From contig CAYSLC010000259.1 of assembly GCA_964431545.1 (NCBI GenBank), forward strand, positions 1-6,924: 6,924 nucleotides of DNA. Direction: 5' to 3'. The notes under the pieces were generated by a model. It was not told the origin of the DNA and searched no databases. It saw only the letters and a list, made by a program, of their open reading frames with translations. Position numbers and translations under genes: made by a program. Below are positions 1 to 5,572 of the stretch, in pieces (positions within the stretch are counted from its first letter, which is position 1; each line of letters starts with the position of its first letter). This DNA comes from CAYSLC01 sp964431545. Lineage in GTDB: Bacteria > Desulfobacterota > Desulfobacteria > Desulfobacterales > JAABSP01.

Positions 1-998
1 AGGTCCATGTTGCCGGTGCCCTTGAACTCCTGGAAGATGACCTCGTCCATGCGGCTGCCGGTGTCGACCAGGATGGTGGCCAGGACCGAGAGGGATCCGC
101 CGTCCTCGATGTTTCTCGCCGCGCCGAAGACCTTGCGGGGGATCTCCATGGCGCCGGCGCCCAGGCCGCCGCTGAGGGTCCGGCCGTGGCTGGGGGTGTC
201 GGTGTTGAAGGCCCGGGCCAGCCGGGTCAGGGAGTCGATGAGGACCACCACATCCCGCCCCGTCTCGGCCCACCGGGTGGCGGTGTTCATGGCCATGCTG
301 GTCATCCGGATGTGGGCGTCGATCCCCTGGTCCGCGGAGGAGTAGAGAACCTGGGCCCCGGCCACGCCCCGCCTGAAGTCGGTCACCTCCTCGGGGCGTT
401 CGTCCACGAGCAGAACAAAGACCATGACCTCGGGATGGTTGGCGATGACGGCGCCGGCCATGTGTTTCAGGATGGTGGTCTTCCCGGCCTTGGGCGGCGA
501 AATGATCAGCCCCCGCTGCCCCTTGCCGATGGGGACGATGATGTCGAGGGCCCGTCCCGTTACGTCGTCGGGTGTTTTGGACAGGTGGAGGCGCTCGACC
601 GGATCGATGCTGATCCCTTTGTGGAAGGGCGTCAGCCGGGCGTGCTCCGCCGGCGGGAGTCCGTTGACGACCGCCACCTCCGCCAGCCGGAGGTTTCCGC
701 CGCCCCGATCCCCTTTCTTTCCCTTCTTCGCTTTCTTCGCTTTCCCCTCGATGAAGGCGCCCTCGGCGAGGTTGGCGCGTTTGATCAGGTCCGCGGGGAC
801 GAACACGTCCCGATCGCTCTGGGCGAAGTTGTTTTCGATCTTCCGCAGAAACCCGAATCCCTTGTCGAAGACTTCCAGATATCCGTTTACCGCTTCCACT
901 CCTGTCGACTCCTCGATGTAATCGATTGCCAGAATCCGACCCGGGCAGCCTTTCCGGTCGTCCCGGGCCTTTCCCAAAACCTGTTTGTATCCCGTCAT
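1..998 (-). CDS. rho: Transcription termination factor Rho, atypical N-terminus (partial, C-terminus off left edge)
   Basis: Rho is a hexameric ATP-dependent RNA helicase that loads on nascent RNA and releases RNA polymerase. The visible 332 residues contain the OB-fold RNP motif GFGFLR (47-52), the P-loop PPKAGKTTI (168-176), the catalytic-Glu segment LLVDERPEEVT (196-206), Walker B VVVLIDSLTRLARAFN (250-265), a Q-loop region SGGLGAGAM (276-284) and FGAARNIEDGGS (291-302). All of these match E. coli Rho closely. The sequence runs off the left edge just after EFKGTGNMD, so the R-loop and arginine finger are not visible. The N-terminus is odd: only about 46 residues precede GFGFLR, against about 60 in E. 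coli, and no Rho_N helical bundle is recognisable. A lysine-rich insert (about 86-97) sits inside the OB fold. The start is uncertain: ATG at 998 has no clear RBS, and an in-frame GTG at 1028, 3 nt after the upstream stop, is an alternative. It is probably the last-read visible gene of the minus-strand operon. The Rho assignment is near certain; the start is not. Confidence 0.95.
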   Translation of the reverse strand, partial: MTGYKQVLGKARDDRKGCPGRILAIDYIEESTGVEAVNGYLEVFDKGFGFLRKIENNFAQSDRDVFVPADLIKRANLAEGAFIEGKAKKAKKGKKGDRGGGNLRLAEVAVVNGLPPAEHARLTPFHKGISIDPVERLHLSKTPDDVTGRALDIIVPIGKGQRGLIISPPKAGKTTILKHMAGAVIANHPEVMVFVLLVDERPEEVTDFRRGVAGAQVLYSSADQGIDAHIRMTSMAMNTATRWAETGRDVVVLIDSLTRLARAFNTDTPSHGRTLSGGLGAGAMEIPRKVFGAARNIEDGGSLSVLATILVDTGSRMDEVIFQEFKGTGNMD

Positions 999-1031
999 CG
1001 GACGGAAACCGCTTTCAGGCGCCGCCACCCG

Positions 1032-2351
1032 TCAGGCCCGCAGCGCCTCCTCCTGCCGCGTCAGGCTCAACAGTATCCCCCCCGCGATGAAGAGAATCAG
1101 GACACTCAGGATGCCGTACCGCTCCTGCCCGGTGATCAGGGTGAACGATCCCACGAAGAAGGGGCCGACGATGGCGGAGAATTTCCCGACGATATTGTAG
1201 AAGCCGAAAAATTCGGAGGCCTTGTGCTTGGGGGCGGCCTTGCCGAAGTAGGACCGGCTCAGGGCCTGGATCCCCCCCTGGGAGGAGGCCACCAGCATGG
1301 CCAGGAGCCAGAAGAGCCCGGTCTTGAGCCGGTCGGATTCGATGGTCGGCAGGAAGAAGGCCAGGAAGACCACGCCCACGTAGACCCCGATGCCGACGAA
1401 GATCATCTTCCGGCCGGTCCATCTGCCGGCCAGCTTTCCATATCCCAACGCGCAGGGAAAAGCAACGATCTGGATCACCAGAAGGACGATGAGAAGGGTG
1501 TTCCGGCCGATGCCGACGCTCACGGCGATGGGGGTGGCCATCCGGATGATGGTGTTGACCCCTTCGATGTAGAAGAAATAGGCCCCCAGGAAGATGAAGA
1601 TGTTCCGGTACTTCCGGAGGTCCCGGAAGGTCCCGGCCAGACGGGCGAAGCTGTCCCGGATCGGCGTGGGGGAGGGCTCGATGTAGTGGGTCTGCTTGAC
1701 GTTCTTCAACAGGGGGATGGCGAAGACGAGCCACCAGAGACCGGTGATGACGAAGGCGAGCCGGACGGCGGGGACCGAGGACGAAAACCCGATCCGGTCA
1801 TGGAAGACCACCAGAAGCAGCGCGGCGACGAACGGGATGGTGCTGCCGATGTACCCCCAGCCGAATCCGGCGGCGGAGATCGTGTCCATCCGCTCCTCGG
1901 TGGTCACGTCCACGATGAAGGCGTCGTAGAAGAGGTTGGCCCCGGCGAATCCGATGACGGAGACGCCGTAGAGGATGATGGCCGCAAGCCACTGGCCGCC
2001 GCTCACCAGGGCCAGCGAGAGGGTGGCGGTGACCCCCAGGGCGAAGAAGAAGCCGAAGAACTTCTTCTTCCGGTTCCGGTAGTCGGCGATGGTCCCCAGG
2101 ATCGGCGCCAGGAGGCCGACCACGGCGCTGGCGAAACTGTTGCCGAAGGCCCAGGAGGCGACGTAGATCTCCTCTCCGGCCAGGTTCCGGTAGTAGAGGG
2201 GAAAGATGGCCGTGGTGATGATGATGGAGTAGGCCGAGTTGGCCCAGTCGTAGAGGATCCAGCTCCGTTCCTCGATGGTCTTTCGGTGGGGCGGCGGGGG
2301 TTTCCCTGCCGTGGGGCCTGCCTTCCCTGGTTGCTGATCGGTCGCCGTCAC
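1032..2351 (-). CDS. MFS transporter, UMF1 (Atg22-like) family
   Basis: This is a 439-residue integral membrane protein of the major facilitator superfamily, UMF1/Atg22-like group, the usual length for the family. Family hallmarks are WILYDWANSAY before and into TM1 (31-41), YDAFIVDV (142-149), the SQGGIQALSRSYFGKAAP segment (357-374) and FFGFYN (381-386). About 12 hydrophobic segments can be read, with a hydrophilic central loop near 216-250 (HYIEPSPTPIRDSF and RDLRKYRN). The cytoplasmic N-terminal tail is proline- and lysine-rich. Bacterial UMF1 substrates are mostly unknown; yeast Atg22 exports amino acids from the vacuole, so a metabolite efflux role is only inference. The GTG start is chosen because it overlaps the preceding gene's stop as GTGA and has GAGGA 5 nt upstream. 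The reading frame stays open about 196 codons further upstream, but that part lies inside the pseudouridine synthase gene and reads as a low-complexity Pro/Arg/Gly shadow. Translation is probably coupled to the upstream gene. Confidence 0.93.
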   Translation of the reverse strand: MTATDQQPGKAGPTAGKPPPPHRKTIEERSWILYDWANSAYSIIITTAIFPLYYRNLAGEEIYVASWAFGNSFASAVVGLLAPILGTIADYRNRKKKFFGFFFALGVTATLSLALVSGGQWLAAIILYGVSVIGFAGANLFYDAFIVDVTTEERMDTISAAGFGWGYIGSTIPFVAALLLVVFHDRIGFSSSVPAVRLAFVITGLWWLVFAIPLLKNVKQTHYIEPSPTPIRDSFARLAGTFRDLRKYRNIFIFLGAYFFYIEGVNTIIRMATPIAVSVGIGRNTLLIVLLVIQIVAFPCALGYGKLAGRWTGRKMIFVGIGVYVGVVFLAFFLPTIESDRLKTGLFWLLAMLVASSQGGIQALSRSYFGKAAPKHKASEFFGFYNIVGKFSAIVGPFFVGSFTLITGQERYGILSVLILFIAGGILLSLTRQEEALRA

Positions 2352-3253
2352 CGGATTCCTCGGGGGGATTCCGGCCGCCGGAAGAAAAATTCCCGGCCTG
2401 TGAATGGACAGCGGAAGGCGAGTTCCACGGCAAAGAGCCGCATCCCGTCCCGGTTTTTGTTGCCGGTCCCGTATCGGGGGTCCCCCACGACCGGGTGGCC
2501 GATGGACGCGAAGTGGCGGCGGATCTGGTGTAGTCGGCCGGTGGGGATCGTCACGTCCACCCACGCCGCGTCGGCCTCCGGATCGTATCGGACCACCCGG
2601 TAGGCGGTCTCGGCCGGCTTTCCGTCCAGGTCGCTCCGGATGGCCTTCTCGGCCCCTGCCGCGCCGGGGTTCCCCCGAACACGGGCCCGATACCCCTTGC
2701 GTACCGCCCGGTTCCGGAAAAGAGCGGAAAACCTGGCCGCGGCCCCCCGGTCGTGGGCGAAGACCACCAGCCCCGCCGCCTCCCGGTCGAGGCGGTGGAG
2801 GAGAAAGACCGGCCGCCGGGGGGTGAAGAAGACCTCCACCTGCCGCATGAGGCTGCAATGGTCGCCGTGGTCCGTCCCCTGGGCGAGGAGCCCGGGGGGC
2901 TTGTCCCAGACGCTGAACCGCTTTTCGTCGGCCACGCATCGGCCCTCCGGCGGTCTCCGGGCGAGGATCGCCTCGTCGTAGAAGAGGCTCACCTCCTGGC
3001 CGGGCGAGACCGCCGCGGACGCCTTCCGGATCCGCGTCCGGCCCCGCCCCTTGCCGGAGCGCCAGACGGCGCCCTTGGCCATGGCCTCCTTGATCTTGCG
3101 CCGGGAAAGGCCGGTGTGCCGGAGGAGGAGATCGGCGGCGCTCCGGGGATCGTCTTCACGGACGATCCGCCTTACTGTAAACCGGTTCGCGGCGGCTCCC
3201 TTCCGATCCGGAAAAGAGGGGACCGGCGCCGGCGCTCCGGCCGAAGAAGGCAC
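2348..3253 (-). CDS. RluA-family pseudouridine synthase with N-terminal S4-like domain
   Basis: The product isomerises uridine to pseudouridine in rRNA or tRNA; the target site cannot be told from sequence. It has 301 residues. An S4-like RNA-binding segment spans about 37-95 (LLLRHTGLSRRKIKEAMAKG). The catalytic domain follows with DKPPGLL (117-123), the active-site motif HRLDREAAGLV (153-163, catalytic Asp156), and GRLHQIRRHFASIGHPVVGDPRYG (239-262). In many relatives the motif reads HRLDRxTSG; here the residues after the catalytic Asp-Arg are E-A-A-G, a mild deviation. The GTG start lies 6 nt after the rubrerythrin stop. The nearest Shine-Dalgarno-like sequence (GAGGT) is about 13 nt upstream, so initiation may rely on coupling. 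The only other candidate start, Met59, would cut the S4-like domain. The last 4 nt overlap the downstream transporter start. The family is sure; rluA/C/D-type specificity is not assignable. Confidence 0.93.
   Translation of the reverse strand: MPSSAGAPAPVPSFPDRKGAAANRFTVRRIVREDDPRSAADLLLRHTGLSRRKIKEAMAKGAVWRSGKGRGRTRIRKASAAVSPGQEVSLFYDEAILARRPPEGRCVADEKRFSVWDKPPGLLAQGTDHGDHCSLMRQVEVFFTPRRPVFLLHRLDREAAGLVVFAHDRGAAARFSALFRNRAVRKGYRARVRGNPGAAGAEKAIRSDLDGKPAETAYRVVRYDPEADAAWVDVTIPTGRLHQIRRHFASIGHPVVGDPRYGTGNKNRDGMRLFAVELAFRCPFTGREFFFRRPESPRGIR
2357..2361 (-). promoter_or_regulatory. Ribosome binding site of the UMF1 transporter gene
   Basis: GAGGA lies on the minus strand 5 nt before the GTG at 2351, inside the last codons of the pseudouridine synthase gene. 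It decides the transporter start and supports translational coupling through the GTGA overlap. Confidence 0.7.
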
Positions 3254-3259
3254 GGGAAT

Positions 3260-3715
3260 CTACCAGACCTCGGGATAGCCGATATCCACGAAGGCCTTCT
3301 CCATCTTGAGCTTGTGCTCCCGCTCCATGGCGGCCAGGTCGTGGAAGATCTTCTCCTGGGCCGGGTCGGTGCAGGCGTCGGCCAGCCGGGAGTAGTGGGC
3401 CATGGCCGCCTCCTCCTTCTTCATGGCCAGGGCGAAGGCGTCCGCCGGCTTCAGATCGGTGGTCAGGGGGATCTCGTCCACGGTCTCGGCCACCTTGTAA
3501 TCCTTCGATTCGTCGAAGGGAAGGGTCTCGGGCATCTCCGAAAGGAACCCTTCCAGGATATCCTGATGTTTTTTCTCCTCCCTGACGAAACTCGAAAAGA
3601 GTTCCTTCAGATCCGGAGAGGCCACCTTCTCGCTCACGGACTTATAGAAGTTCTGGGCCTCGATCTCGCTCTCGATGGCGTTTTTCAGGATATCTTCGTA
3701 TTCGCTGCGGTTCAT
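3260..3715 (-). CDS. Rubrerythrin/ferritin-like di-iron protein without rubredoxin domain
   Basis: This is a 151-residue four-helix-bundle protein of the rubrerythrin branch of the ferritin-like superfamily. Candidate di-iron ligands follow the family spacing: Glu17 (ESEIEAQNFY), Glu47 and His50 (REEKKH), Glu101 (KKEEAAMAHY), Glu131 and His134 (MEREH). Full rubrerythrins are about 190 residues and end in a CxxC rubredoxin domain; this protein stops at GYPEVW and has a single cysteine, so it lacks its own rubredoxin electron-transfer centre. Relatives reduce peroxide or handle iron in anaerobes and microaerophiles, and a cytosolic oxidative-stress or iron role is inferred. There is no signal peptide. 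The start is well supported by AAGGAG 7 nt before the ATG. It is the first gene of the minus-strand operon (next gene 6 nt away) and its 5' leader contains several small inverted repeats. It could alternatively be annotated simply as 'ferritin family protein'. Confidence 0.92.
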   Translation of the reverse strand: MNRSEYEDILKNAIESEIEAQNFYKSVSEKVASPDLKELFSSFVREEKKHQDILEGFLSEMPETLPFDESKDYKVAETVDEIPLTTDLKPADAFALAMKKEEAAMAHYSRLADACTDPAQEKIFHDLAAMEREHKLKMEKAFVDIGYPEVW

Positions 3716-3722
3716 CGTCTCT

Positions 3723-3728
3723 CTCCTT
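3723..3728 (-). promoter_or_regulatory. Strong ribosome binding site of the rubrerythrin-like gene
   Basis: AAGGAG on the minus strand, 7 nt from the ATG at 3715. This is the clearest Shine-Dalgarno of the left operon and fits 3715 as the operon's first start codon. Confidence 0.8.
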
Positions 3729-3733
3729 GGTCC

Positions 3734-3772
3734 ACCGTGTTGGGTAAACGGTCCTTCGGGTTTTCCCGGACC
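3734..3772 (-). promoter_or_regulatory. Possible leader RNA structure upstream of the rubrerythrin gene
   Basis: On the minus strand GGTCCGGG-AAAA-CCC-GAA-GGACC (3772-3750) can form a stem-loop with a 3-nt bulge. Directly after it, ACCGT-N9-ACGGT (3752-3734) can form a second stem sharing three bases with the first, so the two compete. A further GGACC (3733-3729), immediately next to the AAGGAG, could pair with the GGTCC at 3772-3768 instead. This geometry is compatible with a switch near the RBS, but the stems are short and chance in GC-rich DNA is plausible. Confidence 0.25.
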
Positions 3773-3817
3773 TTCTCCCTACGTACCAAATCCCCCCGGA
3801 TGTTGCAATTGGAGACT

Positions 3818-3840
3818 TCCCGTTTCCGGGAGGGACTCCC
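3818..3840. repeat. Two overlapping, mutually exclusive short inverted repeats
   Basis: TCCCG-TTTC-CGGGA (3818-3831) overlaps GGGAG-GGA-CTCCC (3828-3840); the four bases 3828-3831 are used by both. Each is a perfect 5-bp stem with a small loop. It could be an operator-like site or part of a leader; no function is shown. Confidence 0.35.
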
Positions 3841-3960
3841 GCTTTTCCCTCGATTTTTCCCACCCGATCTGAGATAACCCTGAACTTTCGAAGCGGGGAT
3901 CCGCCGGCCGGCCCCGGCCTCTTCCATGGGGAAGATGCCGGTCCACGGCCGGAAATCCCA

Positions 3961-3990
3961 CGGACGGGAGCGGACGGGAGCCGATGGGAG
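3961..3990 (+). repeat. 10-bp tandem repeat, three units, spanning the exporter start codon
   Basis: CGGACGGGAG occurs twice in direct succession (3961-3970, 3971-3980) and a third diverged unit CCGATGGGAG (3981-3990) contains the ATG at 3984. Each unit carries a GGGAG that can act as a Shine-Dalgarno core, so unit number would change the RBS supply and spacing. Confidence 0.8.
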
Positions 3991-5513
3991 CCATGGAAGA
4001 CGAGACGATCCTTACCGGAAGGCGCCGGCTGTACATCATCCCGGCCACGCTGATGGTCCTGTTCCTCGGCGCGCTGGACACCCTGGTGATGACCGCGGCC
4101 ATGCCCTCCATCGTGGCGGAGCTGGGGGGACTCCACCTCTACAGCTGGGTCTTTTCCGCCTACATGCTGAGCCGGGCCGTCAGCCTGCCCATCTTCGGAA
4201 AGCTGAGCGACCTCTACCCCAACCGAACCCTCTACGCCGTCTCCATCCTCATCTTCCTGGCCGGATCGGTCTTCGCCGGGATCTCCGCCACCATGACCCA
4301 GTTGACCCTCTCCCGGGTCGTCCAGGGGATCGGAGCCGGGGGCAACTTCGCCCTGGTCTACATCGTCCTGTCGGACATCTCCACCCCCGAGCGCCGCGGC
4401 AAGATGATGTCCCTGGCCAGCTTCGTCTGGGGGCTCGCCTCGGTCCTGGGGCCGACCTTCGGCGGGTTCATGGTCACCTACGTCTCCTGGCGCTGGATCT
4501 TCTTCGTCAACCTGCCGCTGGGGGCCCTCTCCCTGGCCGGGATCCTTTGGTTTCTGGAGGAGACCCGAAAGAAGCGCGCGGCGGTCTCCCTCGACCTGGC
4601 CGGGGCCGCGACCCTGTGTGCCGCCATCCTCTCCCTGCTCACCGCCTTTCTCCTGGCTGGCGAGACCTACCCCTGGAGTTCCCCGCCCATCATCGGACTG
4701 TTCGCCCTGGCGGTCCTGTCGGCCGTCGCCTTCCACCGGGCCGAGGTCCGGGCCCGGGAGCCGATCCTCTCCATCGACTTCTTCCGGATCCCCCGGTTCC
4801 GGCTCGGAAACGGCACCGTCTTCTTCAGCAGCTTCACCATCTTCACCCTGTCGGCCTTCAGTCCCCTCTTCATCCAGGGGTCCCTGGGAAGGAGTCCGGC
4901 CCAGCTCGGGTTCGCCATGATGTTTTTAAGCGGCGGATGGTCCGCCGGGGCCCTGCTCTGCGGCCAGACCTCCCAGCGGGTGGGGGAGCGCCGCATCTCG
5001 ATCCTGGGGGCCGCCTTTCTGATGGCCGGCAGCGCCATTCTGGCGGGCGCGTCGAGCGCCACCCCCCTGTGGCTCTGCTCCCTGGCCCTCTTCACCGCCG
5101 GGATCGGCATGGGGTTCGTCTCCATCGCCACCCTCCTGGTGGTCCAGAACAGCGTCGGGACCGCCGACCTCGGGGTGGCCACCTCCTCCCACCAGTTCAC
5201 CCGGACCCTGGGGGGCACCATCGGGGTGGGGGTCACCGGCGGGATCGTCACCGGCCGGTTCCTGTCCGAGATGGAGCGGCTCGCCGAAAAGGGGGCGGCG
5301 GGATCCCTTCCACCGGAAGTGATCGATCTTTTGCGGAACAACGTGGAGAACCTCTTTCGCCCCGAGGTCCGGGAGATCCTCTCCCCCGACCTCCTGCGGA
5401 CCCTCCAGGGGGCCATGGCCGACGGCCTCCAGGGGGTCTTTCTGGCGGCCCTGGCCTCGGCGGCGGTCTGCCTGGCCCTCGCCCTCCTCCTCCCCAGGAG
5501 GAATTCCCGATGA
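3984..5513 (+). CDS. DHA2-type MFS exporter (EmrB/QacA-like, 14 TM)
   Basis: This is a 509-residue proton-antiporter-type major facilitator of the DHA2 (14-helix) class, of typical length. It shows the TM1 motif LDTLVMTAAMP (31-41, Asp32), motif A FGKLSDLYPNRT (71-82), motif B LSRVVQGIGAG (109-119, Arg111), motif C LGPTFGGFMV (155-164) and the DHA2 signature WRWIFFVNLPLG (169-180). A long hydrophilic loop before the last helix (about 428-480), as is usual in the class, precedes a short basic tail ending PRRNSR. Relatives export drugs, dyes or metabolites from the cytoplasm; the substrate here is unknown and no EmrA-type partner or TetR-type regulator is visible. The start is either ATG 3984 or the in-frame ATG 3993. 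Both lie in the GGGAG repeat, with spacings of 3 or 12 nt from the nearest useful unit, so neither is decisive. The stop overlaps a mini-ORF (ATGA), and a TIM-barrel gene follows after 40 nt, probably co-transcribed. Confidence 0.93.
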   Translation: MGAMEDETILTGRRRLYIIPATLMVLFLGALDTLVMTAAMPSIVAELGGLHLYSWVFSAYMLSRAVSLPIFGKLSDLYPNRTLYAVSILIFLAGSVFAGISATMTQLTLSRVVQGIGAGGNFALVYIVLSDISTPERRGKMMSLASFVWGLASVLGPTFGGFMVTYVSWRWIFFVNLPLGALSLAGILWFLEETRKKRAAVSLDLAGAATLCAAILSLLTAFLLAGETYPWSSPPIIGLFALAVLSAVAFHRAEVRAREPILSIDFFRIPRFRLGNGTVFFSSFTIFTLSAFSPLFIQGSLGRSPAQLGFAMMFLSGGWSAGALLCGQTSQRVGERRISILGAAFLMAGSAILAGASSATPLWLCSLALFTAGIGMGFVSIATLLVVQNSVGTADLGVATSSHQFTRTLGGTIGVGVTGGIVTGRFLSEMERLAEKGAAGSLPPEVIDLLRNNVENLFRPEVREILSPDLLRTLQGAMADGLQGVFLAALASAAVCLALALLLPRRNSR

Positions 5514-5572
5514 CCCCTTTGCAACCGAAACCCGACACAAAAGGAGAAGACCCATGCGATACGGCGCCATGA
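5510..5572 (+). CDS. Candidate 20-codon mini-ORF linking exporter and TIM-barrel gene
   Basis: An ATG overlaps the exporter stop codon as ATGA and has AGGAGG (5496-5501) 8 nt upstream, a better Shine-Dalgarno than the exporter itself has. The frame encodes 20 residues beginning MTPLQPKPDT and ends at a TGA 16 nt past the start codon of the TIM-barrel gene, in a different frame. It shows no signal peptide and resembles no family I know. It may be a coupling or leader peptide. Alternatively the AGGAGG may be only the Arg-Arg codons (AGG AGG) of the exporter tail, and the frame a chance event. Confidence 0.3.
   Translation: MTPLQPKPDTKGEDPCDTAP
5541..5546 (+). promoter_or_regulatory. Ribosome binding site of the TIM-barrel gene
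   Basis: AAGGAG lies 7 nt before the ATG at 5554 and selects it over the in-frame ATG at 5569. The site sits inside the mini-ORF, so ribosomes translating that ORF would pass over it. Confidence 0.8.

Larger units (their letters stand above)
3716..3983. other. Divergent intergenic region between the rubrerythrin operon and the DHA2 exporter
   Basis: This 268-nt stretch lies between two divergent start codons and must hold the promoters of both transcription units unless they start further inside the genes. It is somewhat less GC-rich between about 3780 and 3895. It contains short inverted repeats at 3734-3752, 3750-3772, 3818-3831 and 3828-3840, and a 10-bp tandem repeat at its right end. 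I could not read a convincing -35/-10 pair on either strand. The best minus-strand candidate, TTGCAA then TACGTA 17 nt later (about 3808 to 3780), matches the -10 consensus poorly. No sigma-54 GG-N10-GC pair with correct spacing was found around the TTGC sequences. Open frames here are short shadows. Confidence 0.6.

Noticed and set aside
715..750. Short direct repeat TTCTTCGCT in the rho gene as a mobile or regulatory repeat.
   Set aside because: It is explained by the Lys-Ala-Lys-Lys coding repeat in the OB-fold insert of Rho.
186..2603. An 805-codon plus-strand open frame antisense to rho, the UMF1 transporter and part of the pseudouridine synthase.
   Set aside because: Low-complexity Gly/Asp/Pro/Arg-rich translation typical of antisense frames in GC-rich DNA. 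The opposite strand carries three well-recognised genes with conserved motifs.
2352..2939. In-frame 196-codon N-terminal extension of the UMF1 transporter.
   Set aside because: It lies inside the pseudouridine synthase gene and reads as an Arg/Pro/Gly-rich shadow. The GTGA overlap plus GAGGA gives a proper start at 2351.
3780..3808. TTGCAA-17 nt-TACGTA as a minus-strand sigma-70 promoter for the rubrerythrin operon.
   Set aside because: The -35 matches 4 of 6 but the -10 only 2 of 6. Not strong enough to call as a feature.
3793..3809. TTGC sequences near 3803-3808 as half of a sigma-54 promoter.
   Set aside because: No GG dinucleotide at the required spacing upstream of the GC on either strand.
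3828..3863. Hairpin GGGAG-GGA-CTCCC followed by pyrimidine/T tracts as a plus-strand intrinsic terminator.
   Set aside because: No plus-strand gene lies upstream of it, the stem is only 5 bp, and the T-runs are interrupted by CCCTCGA.
2753..3877. A 374-codon plus-strand frame across the pseudouridine synthase and rubrerythrin genes.
   Set aside because: Antisense shadow without recognisable motifs; both genes beneath it are clear on the minus strand.
3642..4736. A 364-codon minus-strand open frame opposite the DHA2 exporter.
   Set aside because: Gly/Asp/Gln/Glu-rich shadow with no family resemblance, fully covered by the exporter and rubrerythrin genes.
3926..5572. A 548-codon plus-strand frame overlapping the DHA2 exporter.
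   Set aside because: Pro/Arg/Gly/His-rich out-of-frame translation of the exporter. Only its last 20 codons, which have their own strong RBS, were kept as a candidate mini-ORF.
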